A DNA stretch of 64,000 nt from an uncultured Bacilli bacterium (GTDB lineage Bacteria; Bacillota_I; Bacilli_A; RFN20; CAG-826), in contig CAKPBC010000001.1 in NCBI GenBank assembly GCA_934140155.1, positions 372,001 to 436,000 of the forward strand. The letters run 5' to 3'. The notes under the pieces were generated by a model, which worked only from the letters and a program-made list of their open reading frames with translations, had not been told where the DNA came from and did no database searches. Shown piece after piece: positions 54,468 through 63,595 of this stretch; position 1 is the first letter of the stretch, and each line of letters opens with the position of its first letter. Both the position numbers and the translations under genes were made by a program.

Positions 54468-54587
54468 GTTCGTGAAACCGCTTTAAACATATGATTCTAA
54501 TTTCACGAAATCCTTTTTGGCTTTTACGAAAAATATGTGTTATATTTATGGCTTTACATTGAAAATTGTGATGGTAAGAAGAATATT
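54468..54587. promoter_or_regulatory. Divergent control region of module C
   Basis: TGAAACCGCTTTAA (54473-54486) matches the cre consensus at 13 of 14 positions. TTCGTGAAA (54469-54477) and TTTCACGAA (54501-54509) are perfect 9-bp inverted arms. TTTCACGAAA (54501-54510) and TTTTACGAAA (54522-54531) are direct repeats with 21-bp period, the LytTR spacing. TTGAAA (54559-54564) and AATATT (54582-54587), 17 bp apart, may drive the plus-strand operon. TATAAT on the minus strand near 54440 may serve the lipoprotein. Confidence 0.55.
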
Positions 54588-54609
54588 TTATTATTCTAGA
54601 AAGGATTTT

Positions 54610-55050
54610 ATGAAATACAAAGTAAGAAAATTTTTTAATGTTAATGGGTATGGAGCATATGTATTGATAGCAAATATCATTCTAATATTAATAACGTTAA
54701 TACTATATCCATGTTTTTACGATGGGAACAAGTCAATTTGGGATTTGATGTCTTGGAGCGCATTTTATGTTTTATTGGTAGGATTGGTTATAAGTGTGGC
54801 ATTACTATTTTTGTTTAAAGGTAAATTTTCATCATTAGTACTAATGCCAACAACATTAGTTGCTTTTGGTCTATTTGTTTTAAAAACATATCAATATATT
54901 TCTGCAGCGTTTGTTGGAATTGATTCCCAATTTACTCCACAATTTATAATTTTATTTATATTATTCATTATAAATGTGGTTTTATCATTTATTGCATTTT
55001 TTAAAACATTTAATTTCGAGAAGGAGAATTTAAACAATGAAGAGAAATAA
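54610..55050 (+). CDS. Small four-helix membrane protein (module C)
   Basis: A 146-residue membrane protein with four helices and short loops. GAAAGGA lies before the preferred ATG at 54610; a frame open further upstream lacks a ribosome site. Its end overlaps the GH3 start by 14 bp, so it is coupled to that enzyme. It could be an assembly partner of the tethered GH3 protein, as the membrane protein of module B may be. No family recognised. Confidence 0.6.
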   Translation: MKYKVRKFFNVNGYGAYVLIANIILILITLILYPCFYDGNKSIWDLMSWSAFYVLLVGLVISVALLFLFKGKFSSLVLMPTTLVAFGLFVLKTYQYISAAFVGIDSQFTPQFIILFILFIINVVLSFIAFFKTFNFEKENLNNEEK

Positions 55051-58000
55051 ATTAAATTTAACGTTACCTAAAACTTTATTAGCGGTATCACTTGCATTTT
55101 TAGTGCTAACAGCAGTGGGTTATGAAATAGTTGATGAAAACAAATCTCAAATTAACAAAGCATTAAATATCAAAACTACAGAAATAATAAAAAAGGATTC
55201 ATCAGAAGAAGTCGATTCTTTGTACTATAAAACTAAGTACAAATCAATTAAAGAATTAAAAAAAGATAGTTCAAAACTTTGCGAGGATGCTGAAGCAGAA
55301 GGAATTGTTTTGTTAAAAAATAACGACAATGCTTTGCCTTTAACAAAAGAATCAAGAAATGTATCATTGTTTTCTATTTCTAGTGTTGATCCAGCTTATG
55401 GCGGAACGGGATCTGGTAATGTTGATACATCGACAGCTCCGACATTAAAAGAGGCGTTTGAAAGAAATTCTCTTTTTAAAGTAAATCCAGTACTTTGGAA
55501 CTATTATTCTTCACATCCTGAGTATAAAAGAAAATTTGTTTCAACAGGACAAGGCGTTAAGGGAATAGGCTATATGGGAGAAGCACCATGGAGTGATGTT
55601 AAAGCAAATACTGAATCATCATTTAAACAATATGGAGATGCTGCAATTGTAGTACTTTCTCGAATTGGTGGGGAAGGATCTGACATGCCTCGCGGTGATT
55701 TTGCAGTAAATAAACTAAAGACAGATGTTGCTGGAGATAATGATGGTAACTATTTACATCTTTCTCCAAAAGAAAAAGATATGTTGTTAGGTCTTAAATT
55801 AGAAAAAGATGCAGGTAATATTAAAAAAATTATTGTTTTATTAAATGGCTGTAACCAGATTGAAGCTGATTTTTTAGAAGATACACAGTATGACATTGAT
55901 GCAGCATTGTGGATTGGAACTCCTGGAAATACAGGATTTTACGCAGTTGCAGAGGTTATAGCGGGGTTATCACCATCTGGAAGATTAAATACTACATTCT
56001 GGGCAAATCATAACATGAATCCAGTTAATACAAACTTTGGGCCAAAAGTATATGAAGGCGCTACTGATTCAATATTAGCTGATGGCACTTTAAATCAAGA
56101 CCGCGTTTATACAGCATATCAAGAGGGAATTTATGTCGGATATAAATATACTGAAACTAGATATATGGATTATGTTTATAATCGCTCTAATGTGGGCGGA
56201 TATGATTATTCTAAAGTTGTAACTTACCCATTTGGTTATGGATTATCTTATACAAATTTCGAATATTCTAATTTTTCTATTAAAGAAGATATGAAAGATA
56301 ATGAAAAAGTATATATAGTTAAAGTTGATGTGAAAAACGTCGGAAATATAGCAGGAAAAGATGTTGTCCAAGTATATTTGGAAAAGCCTTATAACCAATA
56401 TAATATTGAAAATAAGATGGAAACAGCAGGTGTAGAATTAGTTGGATTTGTGAAAACTAAAGAATTAGATGCTAATGAACCACAAACTGTCGAAATTGAA
56501 ATTAAAGAGCGCCAATTTGCCTCTTATGATTCTAACAATGCTAAGACATATGTTTTAAATGGCGGTGATTATTATCTTAGTATTGGCAATGGTGCACACG
56601 AAGCTGCAAATAACATTCTTGCTAAGAAAGGCTATTCGCCATCAAATACAAATAATAAGATGGATGCAATAGGTAATAAAGATTTAGTTGGTGAAAAGAT
56701 AACACTAGAATTTGATAATAAAATTTATTCAAAATCAAAATCTACTGGTAATGAAATAACTAATAGATTTGATGACGTTGATTTTAACAAATACGAAAAC
56801 AGAGGAAATGATTATATTAATTACTTAACAAGAAACAACTGGGAAGACACAGTACAATTAGACTGGAGCAAACATGCAGTAATTCACTGGTCAGATAGTT
56901 TAGAAACTGATCAAAAAGCAATGGGATATCAAACTGAATGTGTTGTTGAAGAAGACAAAAGTGAATATCCTAAATATGGGCAAGATAATGGACTTCAGCT
57001 TATTGATTTAAGAGTAAATGAAAAAGGTGAAAAAATTGCTTATGATGATGAATTGTGGAATCAATTATTAGACCAATTAACTTGGGAAGATTGTACATCA
57101 ACAATATCATCTGGTATGAGACATTCTGAAGCAATTGAAAGTATTGGCAAACCAGAATGTACTGACCATAATGGTCCTAATGGTTTAACAGAAAGATATA
57201 GATATGGATCTACTAGTAAACAAGGATATGCTTATTTATATAACGACCCGGACATGGATTCTTATCCAACTTGTTACCCTTCCTCAAATGTATTAGCTGC
57301 TTCATTTAATAAAGATTTGATTTATGAAGTTGGTGCTATGATTGGAGAAGATGCATTATGGGTTGGTTATGCCGGATTATATGGGCCTGGTAGTAATATT
57401 ATCCGTTCACCATATAGTGGAAGAAATTTTGAATATTTTTCTGAAGATGGATACTTATCAGGCGAAATGTGTGCATATGAAACGGCGGCAATGGAAAGCA
57501 AAGGATTATATGTTTATAATAAACATTGTGCACTAAATGATTCGGAAGATATGAGAAGAGGCATTTCAGTTTGGTGTAATGAACAAGCATTGCGAGAAGT
57601 TTATTTACGAGCATTTGAATTACCAATAACAATTGATGGAACATCATATAATTACAATGGCACTGAAGTTACTATGAAAGGCGCTTCTGGAGTTATGACA
57701 GCGTTTAATAGATTGGGGCTTTACTGGTCAGGACAATCAAAATCACTAATGACTGACTTCTTACGTAATGAATGTGGTATGACCGGTATTGCTGTTACTG
57801 ATATGTGGTACGGAAACGTTACACCATATATGAACTTTGTTCAAATGTTGCTTGCTGGTACTAATTTAGTGGATGGCGCAGTGAAGGCATCAACAAATAT
57901 AGACATGTGTAGAACAAATCATGCTAATGTAGCATGGGCTATGCGAGAAGCTATGCATAGAATATTATATACCACTGTCCATAGTAGCGTCATGAATGGA

Positions 58001-58159
58001 ATTACAAGTAACACTATAATAAAAAGACTAACACCATTCTATTTGCCATTAATTAGAGGAATAGAAATTGGCTCTGGAGTTGTATTAGCGAGTTCTATCG
58101 CATTAGGGTTTTATATTATATTTAAAAACAAAAAAGAAATAGACTTATCAATATTATAA
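55037..58159 (+). CDS. GH3 beta-glycosidase, inverted domain order, anchored at both ends (module C)
   Basis: The 1040-residue enzyme has membrane helices at about 9-27 and 1008-1027. The order is again GH3_C (AEAEGIVLLKNND), Fn3-like (YPFGYGLSYTNFEY) and GH3_N, with the nucleophile Asp in AVTDMWYGN (about D922) and Lys-His in YNKHCALND. AAGGAGAA precedes the ATG. Relative to the module B enzyme it has extra residues in the first domain. Both termini are predicted inside and the body outside the cell. Confidence 0.85.
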   Translation: MKRNKLNLTLPKTLLAVSLAFLVLTAVGYEIVDENKSQINKALNIKTTEIIKKDSSEEVDSLYYKTKYKSIKELKKDSSKLCEDAEAEGIVLLKNNDNALPLTKESRNVSLFSISSVDPAYGGTGSGNVDTSTAPTLKEAFERNSLFKVNPVLWNYYSSHPEYKRKFVSTGQGVKGIGYMGEAPWSDVKANTESSFKQYGDAAIVVLSRIGGEGSDMPRGDFAVNKLKTDVAGDNDGNYLHLSPKEKDMLLGLKLEKDAGNIKKIIVLLNGCNQIEADFLEDTQYDIDAALWIGTPGNTGFYAVAEVIAGLSPSGRLNTTFWANHNMNPVNTNFGPKVYEGATDSILADGTLNQDRVYTAYQEGIYVGYKYTETRYMDYVYNRSNVGGYDYSKVVTYPFGYGLSYTNFEYSNFSIKEDMKDNEKVYIVKVDVKNVGNIAGKDVVQVYLEKPYNQYNIENKMETAGVELVGFVKTKELDANEPQTVEIEIKERQFASYDSNNAKTYVLNGGDYYLSIGNGAHEAANNILAKKGYSPSNTNNKMDAIGNKDLVGEKITLEFDNKIYSKSKSTGNEITNRFDDVDFNKYENRGNDYINYLTRNNWEDTVQLDWSKHAVIHWSDSLETDQKAMGYQTECVVEEDKSEYPKYGQDNGLQLIDLRVNEKGEKIAYDDELWNQLLDQLTWEDCTSTISSGMRHSEAIESIGKPECTDHNGPNGLTERYRYGSTSKQGYAYLYNDPDMDSYPTCYPSSNVLAASFNKDLIYEVGAMIGEDALWVGYAGLYGPGSNIIRSPYSGRNFEYFSEDGYLSGEMCAYETAAMESKGLYVYNKHCALNDSEDMRRGISVWCNEQALREVYLRAFELPITIDGTSYNYNGTEVTMKGASGVMTAFNRLGLYWSGQSKSLMTDFLRNECGMTGIAVTDMWYGNVTPYMNFVQMLLAGTNLVDGAVKASTNIDMCRTNHANVAWAMREAMHRILYTTVHSSVMNGITSNTIIKRLTPFYLPLIRGIEIGSGVVLASSIALGFYIIFKNKKEIDLSIL

Positions 58160-58285
58160 AAAACTTTAAAAATTTTTAGGGTTTCGTATGGCTGCTAAAA
58201 ATTGAATTAATAAGCGTGGTAATGTCAGACATAAAATTATTAAATGGTATCTTGAAAAGAAGATACCATTTTTAAAACAAAATTA

Positions 58286-58335
58286 TTGACAGCGCTTACA
58301 AAAGTGATATTATAAAATTGATAGATAATCTATCA
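58286..58335 (+). promoter_or_regulatory. Promoter, cre site and TetR operator of the GH36 operon
   Basis: TTGACA (58286-58291) and TATTAT (58308-58313) are 16 bp apart. TGACAGCGCTTACA (58287-58300) matches cre at 13 of 14 positions and overlaps the -35. The 17-bp palindrome TGATAGATAATCTATCA (58319-58335) lies just downstream and is the likely TetR operator. Confidence 0.75.
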
Positions 58336-58357
58336 GTTTCATAATTGAGGTGATTAC

Positions 58358-58984
58358 ATGTCAAAAGCAAAAGATAAAAGAATAAACGAAGTAATCAAAA
58401 AAGCAAGTGAATTATTTATTGGAAAATCAATTGAAGAAGTTCGAGTAGTGGACATTGCTAATAGTTTAAATATTGGTGAAGCATCCATATATCGTTATTT
58501 TGGAAAAAAAGAAAATCTTGTTTATAAAGTGGCAATATATTTATGGAATGAAGTAAAAGCTAAATATTTTGATTATCAACTTATTTATAAAGAAAGTAAT
58601 GGCTTAGAACAAGTCAAACAATTCTTTAATTGTTTTATTGATATTTATAGTAATAACCAATCATTTTTCATATTTATTAATGATTTTGATAATTACATCA
58701 TTGATAAAAACATTTCTATGGATGATATTAATGAATACGAAAAAGAACTTCTTACTATTAAAGATATATTTGATAATATTTGGAATATTGGTGTTAATGA
58801 TAAATCAATAAAAGCCAATATTAATAAAGATGAAATATATTTTACTTATACTCATGCTTTATTATCCACATGTTCAAAATTATCGAAAAGAGCAATTTTA
58901 CATTCGGATAGTTTAGTATCAAGTATAAAACAAATAACGTTATTAATAGATGTGTTCATCGATTATATCAAAGGAGGAAATTAA
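58358..58984 (+). CDS. TetR-family regulator of the GH36 operon
   Basis: A 208-residue TetR protein. The helix-turn-helix is VRVVDIANSLNIGEASIYRYF. The C-terminal domain is helical with no recognised ligand pocket. GAGGTGAT precedes the ATG. It is first in the operon, with a palindromic operator in its own leader, so it probably represses the symporter and GH36 genes until a sugar or derivative binds. Confidence 0.85.
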   Translation: MSKAKDKRINEVIKKASELFIGKSIEEVRVVDIANSLNIGEASIYRYFGKKENLVYKVAIYLWNEVKAKYFDYQLIYKESNGLEQVKQFFNCFIDIYSNNQSFFIFINDFDNYIIDKNISMDDINEYEKELLTIKDIFDNIWNIGVNDKSIKANINKDEIYFTYTHALLSTCSKLSKRAILHSDSLVSSIKQITLLIDVFIDYIKGGN

Positions 58985-58985
58985 T

Positions 58986-60386
58986 ATGAATACAAGAAGA
59001 TTAACAAAAAAAGAGATGTGGATTTTCGCTATCGGACAATTAGGATGGTCCATATTAGGAGGAATTATCAATGCTTGGTTAGTAACTTTCTATTTGCCAA
59101 CATCAGATTCCGCTACTAAGTATATTAAACCTGGTCTTGTGATATTTGGAATATTAACAATCTTAGGATTAATTACTTTTATTTGCCGTATTTTTGATGC
59201 TGTTACTGACCCGCTTATTGCAACACTTTCGGATAGATCAAAAAATCCGAAAGGAAGAAGAATTCCTTTTATGCGTATAGCGGCGATTCCTTTTGCGGTT
59301 ATTACCGTATTAGTATTCTGTGCACCAGTTGAGCATATTAGTGGTATTAATGTGGCTTGGATTTTAGTATTCTTAATCTTATTTTATTTATTTATGACGA
59401 TGTATTGCACACCTTATAATGCTTTAATTTCGGAATTTGGAAAAACTCAAGAAGATCGTATGTATATTTCGACCGCCATATCATTAACATATTTCTTTGG
59501 TACAGTTTTAGCTTATTTACCTTTTGTATTTGGCGGCGTATTACAAAAAGTTGTTTCTTATAACTGGAGTTATCGAATTTGTTTTATTGTTTTAGCGCTT
59601 ATTGCTTTATTTTGTATGTTACTTCCAACATTTAAATTAAAAGAGACGGATTTTGTTGATGTAAAACCATCAAATTCTAATACATTTAAATCACTTGGTG
59701 CAACATTTAAAAATAAAGATTTTAGAATATTCGTTTGGTCAGATATTGCTTATTGGATTGGTTTAACTTTATTCCAAACTGGCTTACCATTCTTTGTTAA
59801 AGTATCAATGAAAATTGATGAATCCTTTACGATGATTTTATTAGCGGGTATGACTATTTTATCAGCTTGCTTTTATCCAGTTGTTTCTAAGTTAGTTAAA
59901 AAATTTGGTAAGAAAAAGATGACAATTGCTGGATTTTTAGGCCTTGCTTTAGCGTATGTAATAACTGCTTTAATTGGCGTGATTCCTGTTGGTAATAATT
60001 TAGTTTATGGTATTGCTATTGTTGTTATAGCTTCATTCCCAATGGCGTTACTTGGAATTATTCCTCAATCAATTGTGGCTGATATTGCCGAAGAAGACGC
60101 TATTAACACTAAAGAAAAAAGAGAAGGCATGTTCTTTGCTGCTCGTACATTTGCAATGAAAATGGGACAATCTATTGCCATGCTTGCCTTTACTTCATTA
60201 GCAATTTTAGGAGCAAGTCAAGACTTAACATCTAATGATATTGCGGCATCTGTATTTGGTTTAAGAATCGTCGCAATAGTGGCAATTGTATTCTGTGTAT
60301 TAGGTGCAGTTATATTAGCGTTTTATAACGAAAAACGTGTCATGAAAACAATTGAAGATAATCATAAAATAACGGAAGAAAAATAA
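58986..60386 (+). CDS. GPH-family sugar:cation symporter, MelB-like
   Basis: A 466-residue transporter with 12 helices and the family signature RIFDAVTDPLIATLSDRS followed by GRRIPFM. GPH symporters import galactosides, xylosides or glucuronides with Na+ or H+. GGAGG precedes the ATG, which comes one base after the TetR stop. Next to GH36, alpha-galactosides such as melibiose are likely cargo. Confidence 0.85.
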   Translation: MNTRRLTKKEMWIFAIGQLGWSILGGIINAWLVTFYLPTSDSATKYIKPGLVIFGILTILGLITFICRIFDAVTDPLIATLSDRSKNPKGRRIPFMRIAAIPFAVITVLVFCAPVEHISGINVAWILVFLILFYLFMTMYCTPYNALISEFGKTQEDRMYISTAISLTYFFGTVLAYLPFVFGGVLQKVVSYNWSYRICFIVLALIALFCMLLPTFKLKETDFVDVKPSNSNTFKSLGATFKNKDFRIFVWSDIAYWIGLTLFQTGLPFFVKVSMKIDESFTMILLAGMTILSACFYPVVSKLVKKFGKKKMTIAGFLGLALAYVITALIGVIPVGNNLVYGIAIVVIASFPMALLGIIPQSIVADIAEEDAINTKEKREGMFFAARTFAMKMGQSIAMLAFTSLAILGASQDLTSNDIAASVFGLRIVAIVAIVFCVLGAVILAFYNEKRVMKTIEDNHKITEEK

Positions 60387-60387
60387 T

Positions 60388-62013
60388 ATGCTTAAGTATT
60401 TTATTGAAGATAAGTTAGTAAAATTAGATGTTAATAATGATTTAATTGTATCTATTAAAAAAGAAGCAATTCCTTTAGAAAATGGAAAAAGAATTATTTA
60501 TAAATTATTAACTAAAAAAACCATCAAATTACACTCATTTGTTATTGATTTGCCATTTAAATATAATAAAAAGGATTATATTTGCCCTAATGGATATCAA
60601 TCGTGGACCGATACATTAGTAAGAAAAAGAAACGGAAAAATACATTCTTTAAGTCACTTGCCAAAATCTATTAAAAGCATGTATTGTTTTGAATATTATG
60701 GTGACTCATATTTTAAAAAATATAATTCAAAAAGCGGTTGTTTTCATGGATTTTCTTTTGCTTATATTTTAGGAGATAATGATACATTATTCGCTTCATT
60801 AAATGAAAGAAACTATTATACTATTTTTAATTTTGATAAATCTGATTATGTTCATGTTGAAAGTGATGTTGAAGGAGAAGTAGTAGAAAAGGAAACAATT
60901 TTGTTAGACTTTATTGTAATTAATGGCAAAATAAATGAATTATTTAATACTTATAAAGAATTATTAAATTATAGGGTAATTAATAAAAAAATTAATGGTT
61001 ATACCACTTGGTATAATTATTATCAAGATATTAATGAAGATATCATATTACGAGATTTATCTTCTTTAGATGATAGTTATAATCTATTTCAAATCGATGA
61101 TGGATACGCTACGGCAGTAGGAGATTTTAAAAATATCGATAAAACTAAATTTCCTCATGGCTTAAAATATGTGGTAGATAAAATCCACGAATCTCATAAA
61201 TTAGCGGGTATCTGGCTAGCCCCTTTTATTGGAGAAGAAAAGTCGGAAACTTTTAAAAATCATCCTGATTGGTTCATTAAAAAAGATGATAAGCCATTAA
61301 AAATAGGAACTAATTGGTCCGGATTTTACGCTCTTGACTTTGATAAAAAAGAAGTTAAAGAATATATTAAAAGTGAATTAAATTTTTTGGTAAATGAAGT
61401 AGGATTTGATTTTATTAAAATTGATTTCTTACATGCTGTATGTATTAATCATCAAAACAAATCAAGAGCAAAACAAATGTATCAAGCACTTGAGTTTATT
61501 CGTGAATGTGTTCCTAATACTTTAATATTAGGATGTGGAGTGCCTTTAGCTAGCGCTTTTGGAGTTGTTGATTATTGTAGGGTTGGTCCAGATGTTTCAC
61601 TTATTTTTGATGATGTCTGGTTTATGAAATTTATGCATCGAGAAAGAATATCTACCAAAATCACATTACAAAACACCATCAATCGTTATTATATAAATGG
61701 CCTTGGATTTATTAATGATCCAGATGTTTATATTATGCGAAAAGAAAATGTTAAGTTAAGTGATAAACAAAAAGAAGCATTAATAATCATTAACTTTATC
61801 TTTGGCTATATTTATATGACTAGTGATAACATTGCTAATTATGACACATCAAAAAAAGAGTTAATGCAAAAATATCAAGAATTTAAACATCATAAAGTGA
61901 TAAAAATTACTTATGATAAAAAATATATTAAATTCGTAACAGAATTTAATAAAAATAGATATAATTTTAGTTATAATACTAAAAAAGGAGAATTAAGTTA
62001 TGGAAAGATCTAA
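60388..62013 (+). CDS. GH36 alpha-galactosidase
   Basis: A 541-residue cytoplasmic enzyme, shorter than the ~720-residue typical GH36. The N-terminal beta domain (1-200) is reduced. The barrel has TTWYNYY, FQIDDGY, the nucleophile Asp in FIKIDFLHA (D346) and the acid/base Asp in RVGPDVS (D402). It would cleave alpha-galactosides brought in by the symporter. It starts one base after the symporter gene and overlaps the next by 14 bp. Confidence 0.8.
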   Translation: MLKYFIEDKLVKLDVNNDLIVSIKKEAIPLENGKRIIYKLLTKKTIKLHSFVIDLPFKYNKKDYICPNGYQSWTDTLVRKRNGKIHSLSHLPKSIKSMYCFEYYGDSYFKKYNSKSGCFHGFSFAYILGDNDTLFASLNERNYYTIFNFDKSDYVHVESDVEGEVVEKETILLDFIVINGKINELFNTYKELLNYRVINKKINGYTTWYNYYQDINEDIILRDLSSLDDSYNLFQIDDGYATAVGDFKNIDKTKFPHGLKYVVDKIHESHKLAGIWLAPFIGEEKSETFKNHPDWFIKKDDKPLKIGTNWSGFYALDFDKKEVKEYIKSELNFLVNEVGFDFIKIDFLHAVCINHQNKSRAKQMYQALEFIRECVPNTLILGCGVPLASAFGVVDYCRVGPDVSLIFDDVWFMKFMHRERISTKITLQNTINRYYINGLGFINDPDVYIMRKENVKLSDKQKEALIIINFIFGYIYMTSDNIANYDTSKKELMQKYQEFKHHKVIKITYDKKYIKFVTEFNKNRYNFSYNTKKGELSYGKI

Positions 62014-63445
62014 AGAAATATTTGGTAATGTAATTGCTGAAAAAACTTATAAGAAAGCTCTTAAATCAAAAAAGAAATATCAAAGAAAATATGGAGATGA
62101 AAGTAAAACCCAATATCATTTATCCGCTAAACCACTAAATATATTAGGCAAAGATAAAATTATTAATAAATTAGAACTCGCTATTGATGATATGAAATTT
62201 GATAAAAAAGCGATTATCATTGGTAATATTAGAATGGGCTTTGGTCATTACCGTATCTCTTTAGCATTTGCAAGTTGCGCTCTTGCTCTAGGATATAAAC
62301 CATATTGGTTTGATTTAAATAGTTTTAAAACCACTGGCGGAAAAATGATTGAACATCAAAACAAATTGTATTCTATGGGCTCTAAATTATCACAAAAATC
62401 AAAATTATTTAACAAATTATTTTGGGAACCAATGAATAGTGAAGGATTTCGCCAATTAACTTATAACGCAATCGACCAAAAGAATTCAGAATTATTAGTG
62501 CCTTTATATACTGATTTTCCTAAAGATATTCCTTTTATTGCCACTCACGTATGGCCTAGTCAAGGCGCAATTCATGCGGGTATGACTAATGTTTGCAATG
62601 CTATTCCTGATAACTGGCCAATGGCACTTCATCTTTCAGAAGGTGCACTTCATACAGTCCAAACACATTTTGCTTATTTAGGCTATAAAAGATTAAATGG
62701 ATTTGCTAAAAAGAAAGTATTACTTCCAATGCCTGATGATTCTTTAAAAGATGTTGGACATTATATTGATCATGAATTAGTGGCAAATTTAGAAAGTGAT
62801 ACTGAAGATAGATTAGATCGCATAAATAACAATAAACCACTTCGTTTATTATTAACTGTTGGTGGAGCTGGTGCGCAATATCCAATATTTAAATCAATTG
62901 TGAAACATTTATTACCTTATATTAATGAAAATAAAGTAATCTTATTTATTAATTTTGGTGACCATGAAAAAGTACTTAAAAAGATGTGTAAAGACATTAA
63001 AGAATTAGAAAGTGTTATGAAAATTTATAATAATAAATATGAAAACTTTATGGAAGATGTTAATAATGATAACTTTAATAAAGGAATTTATGCGCTATAT
63101 AACAAAGAAATATTTGAAGCAGTATATTCCACGAATGTATTAATGCGTATATGTGATTTGCTTATCACTAAACCAAGTGAATTAGCGTATTATCCAATTC
63201 CTAAACTTATGATTCAAAGAGTAGGTGGACATGAAGCATATGGCGCAATTCACGCAAGTGAATATGGTGATGGAACATATGAATGTCGTACAAGTAAAGA
63301 CATTAATGAAATGCTTGATTCTTTATTAAATGATAAGTTGTTATTAATCCACATGAATGAAAATATTCTCCATAATAAAGAAAGTGGATTATATGATGGA
63401 GCGTATAATGTTATTAAATTAATAACAAAAAATAATAAAAAATAA
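62000..63445 (+). CDS. Uncharacterised protein, possibly GT-B glycosyltransferase-like
   Basis: A 481-residue cytoplasmic protein. IIGNIRMGFGHYRISLAF near residue 75 resembles the Gly-rich nucleotide-sugar glycosyltransferase loop of MurG/MGDG-synthase-type GT-B proteins. LLLTVGGAGAQYPIFKSIV (about residues 280-300) and TKPSELAYYPIPKLMIQRVG resemble the second GT-B half. I do not recognise a named family. It overlaps the GH36 gene by 14 bp and is last in the operon, so a role in galactoside handling or glycan synthesis is inferred. Confidence 0.5.
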   Translation: MERSKEIFGNVIAEKTYKKALKSKKKYQRKYGDESKTQYHLSAKPLNILGKDKIINKLELAIDDMKFDKKAIIIGNIRMGFGHYRISLAFASCALALGYKPYWFDLNSFKTTGGKMIEHQNKLYSMGSKLSQKSKLFNKLFWEPMNSEGFRQLTYNAIDQKNSELLVPLYTDFPKDIPFIATHVWPSQGAIHAGMTNVCNAIPDNWPMALHLSEGALHTVQTHFAYLGYKRLNGFAKKKVLLPMPDDSLKDVGHYIDHELVANLESDTEDRLDRINNNKPLRLLLTVGGAGAQYPIFKSIVKHLLPYINENKVILFINFGDHEKVLKKMCKDIKELESVMKIYNNKYENFMEDVNNDNFNKGIYALYNKEIFEAVYSTNVLMRICDLLITKPSELAYYPIPKLMIQRVGGHEAYGAIHASEYGDGTYECRTSKDINEMLDSLLNDKLLLIHMNENILHNKESGLYDGAYNVIKLITKNNKK

Positions 63446-63466
63446 TTTGCATATTTTGTAATTAAG

Positions 63467-63495
63467 ATTCCGATGTTTTTGTCGGAATTTTTTTG
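63467..63495 (+). terminator. Terminator of the GH36 operon
   Basis: ATTCCGA (63467-63473) and TCGGAAT (63482-63488) form a perfect 7-bp stem with an 8-nt loop, followed by T residues. Confidence 0.85.
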
Positions 63496-63551
63496 TCGTT
63501 TTTTTCTACAAAAGTCATAATTTTTTTCAAAATAATTAATAACAGCATATA

Positions 63552-63580
63552 AAAAAGACTTACGGATTGTAAGCCTTTTT
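63552..63580. terminator. Second, probably bidirectional terminator
   Basis: AAAAAGACTTAC (63552-63563) and GTAAGCCTTTTT (63569-63580) pair over 12 bp with one mismatch and a 5-nt loop. It lies 16 bp from the stop of the minus-strand gene and probably ends that transcript. Confidence 0.7.
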
Positions 63581-63595
63581 AAGATACTTTAATTA

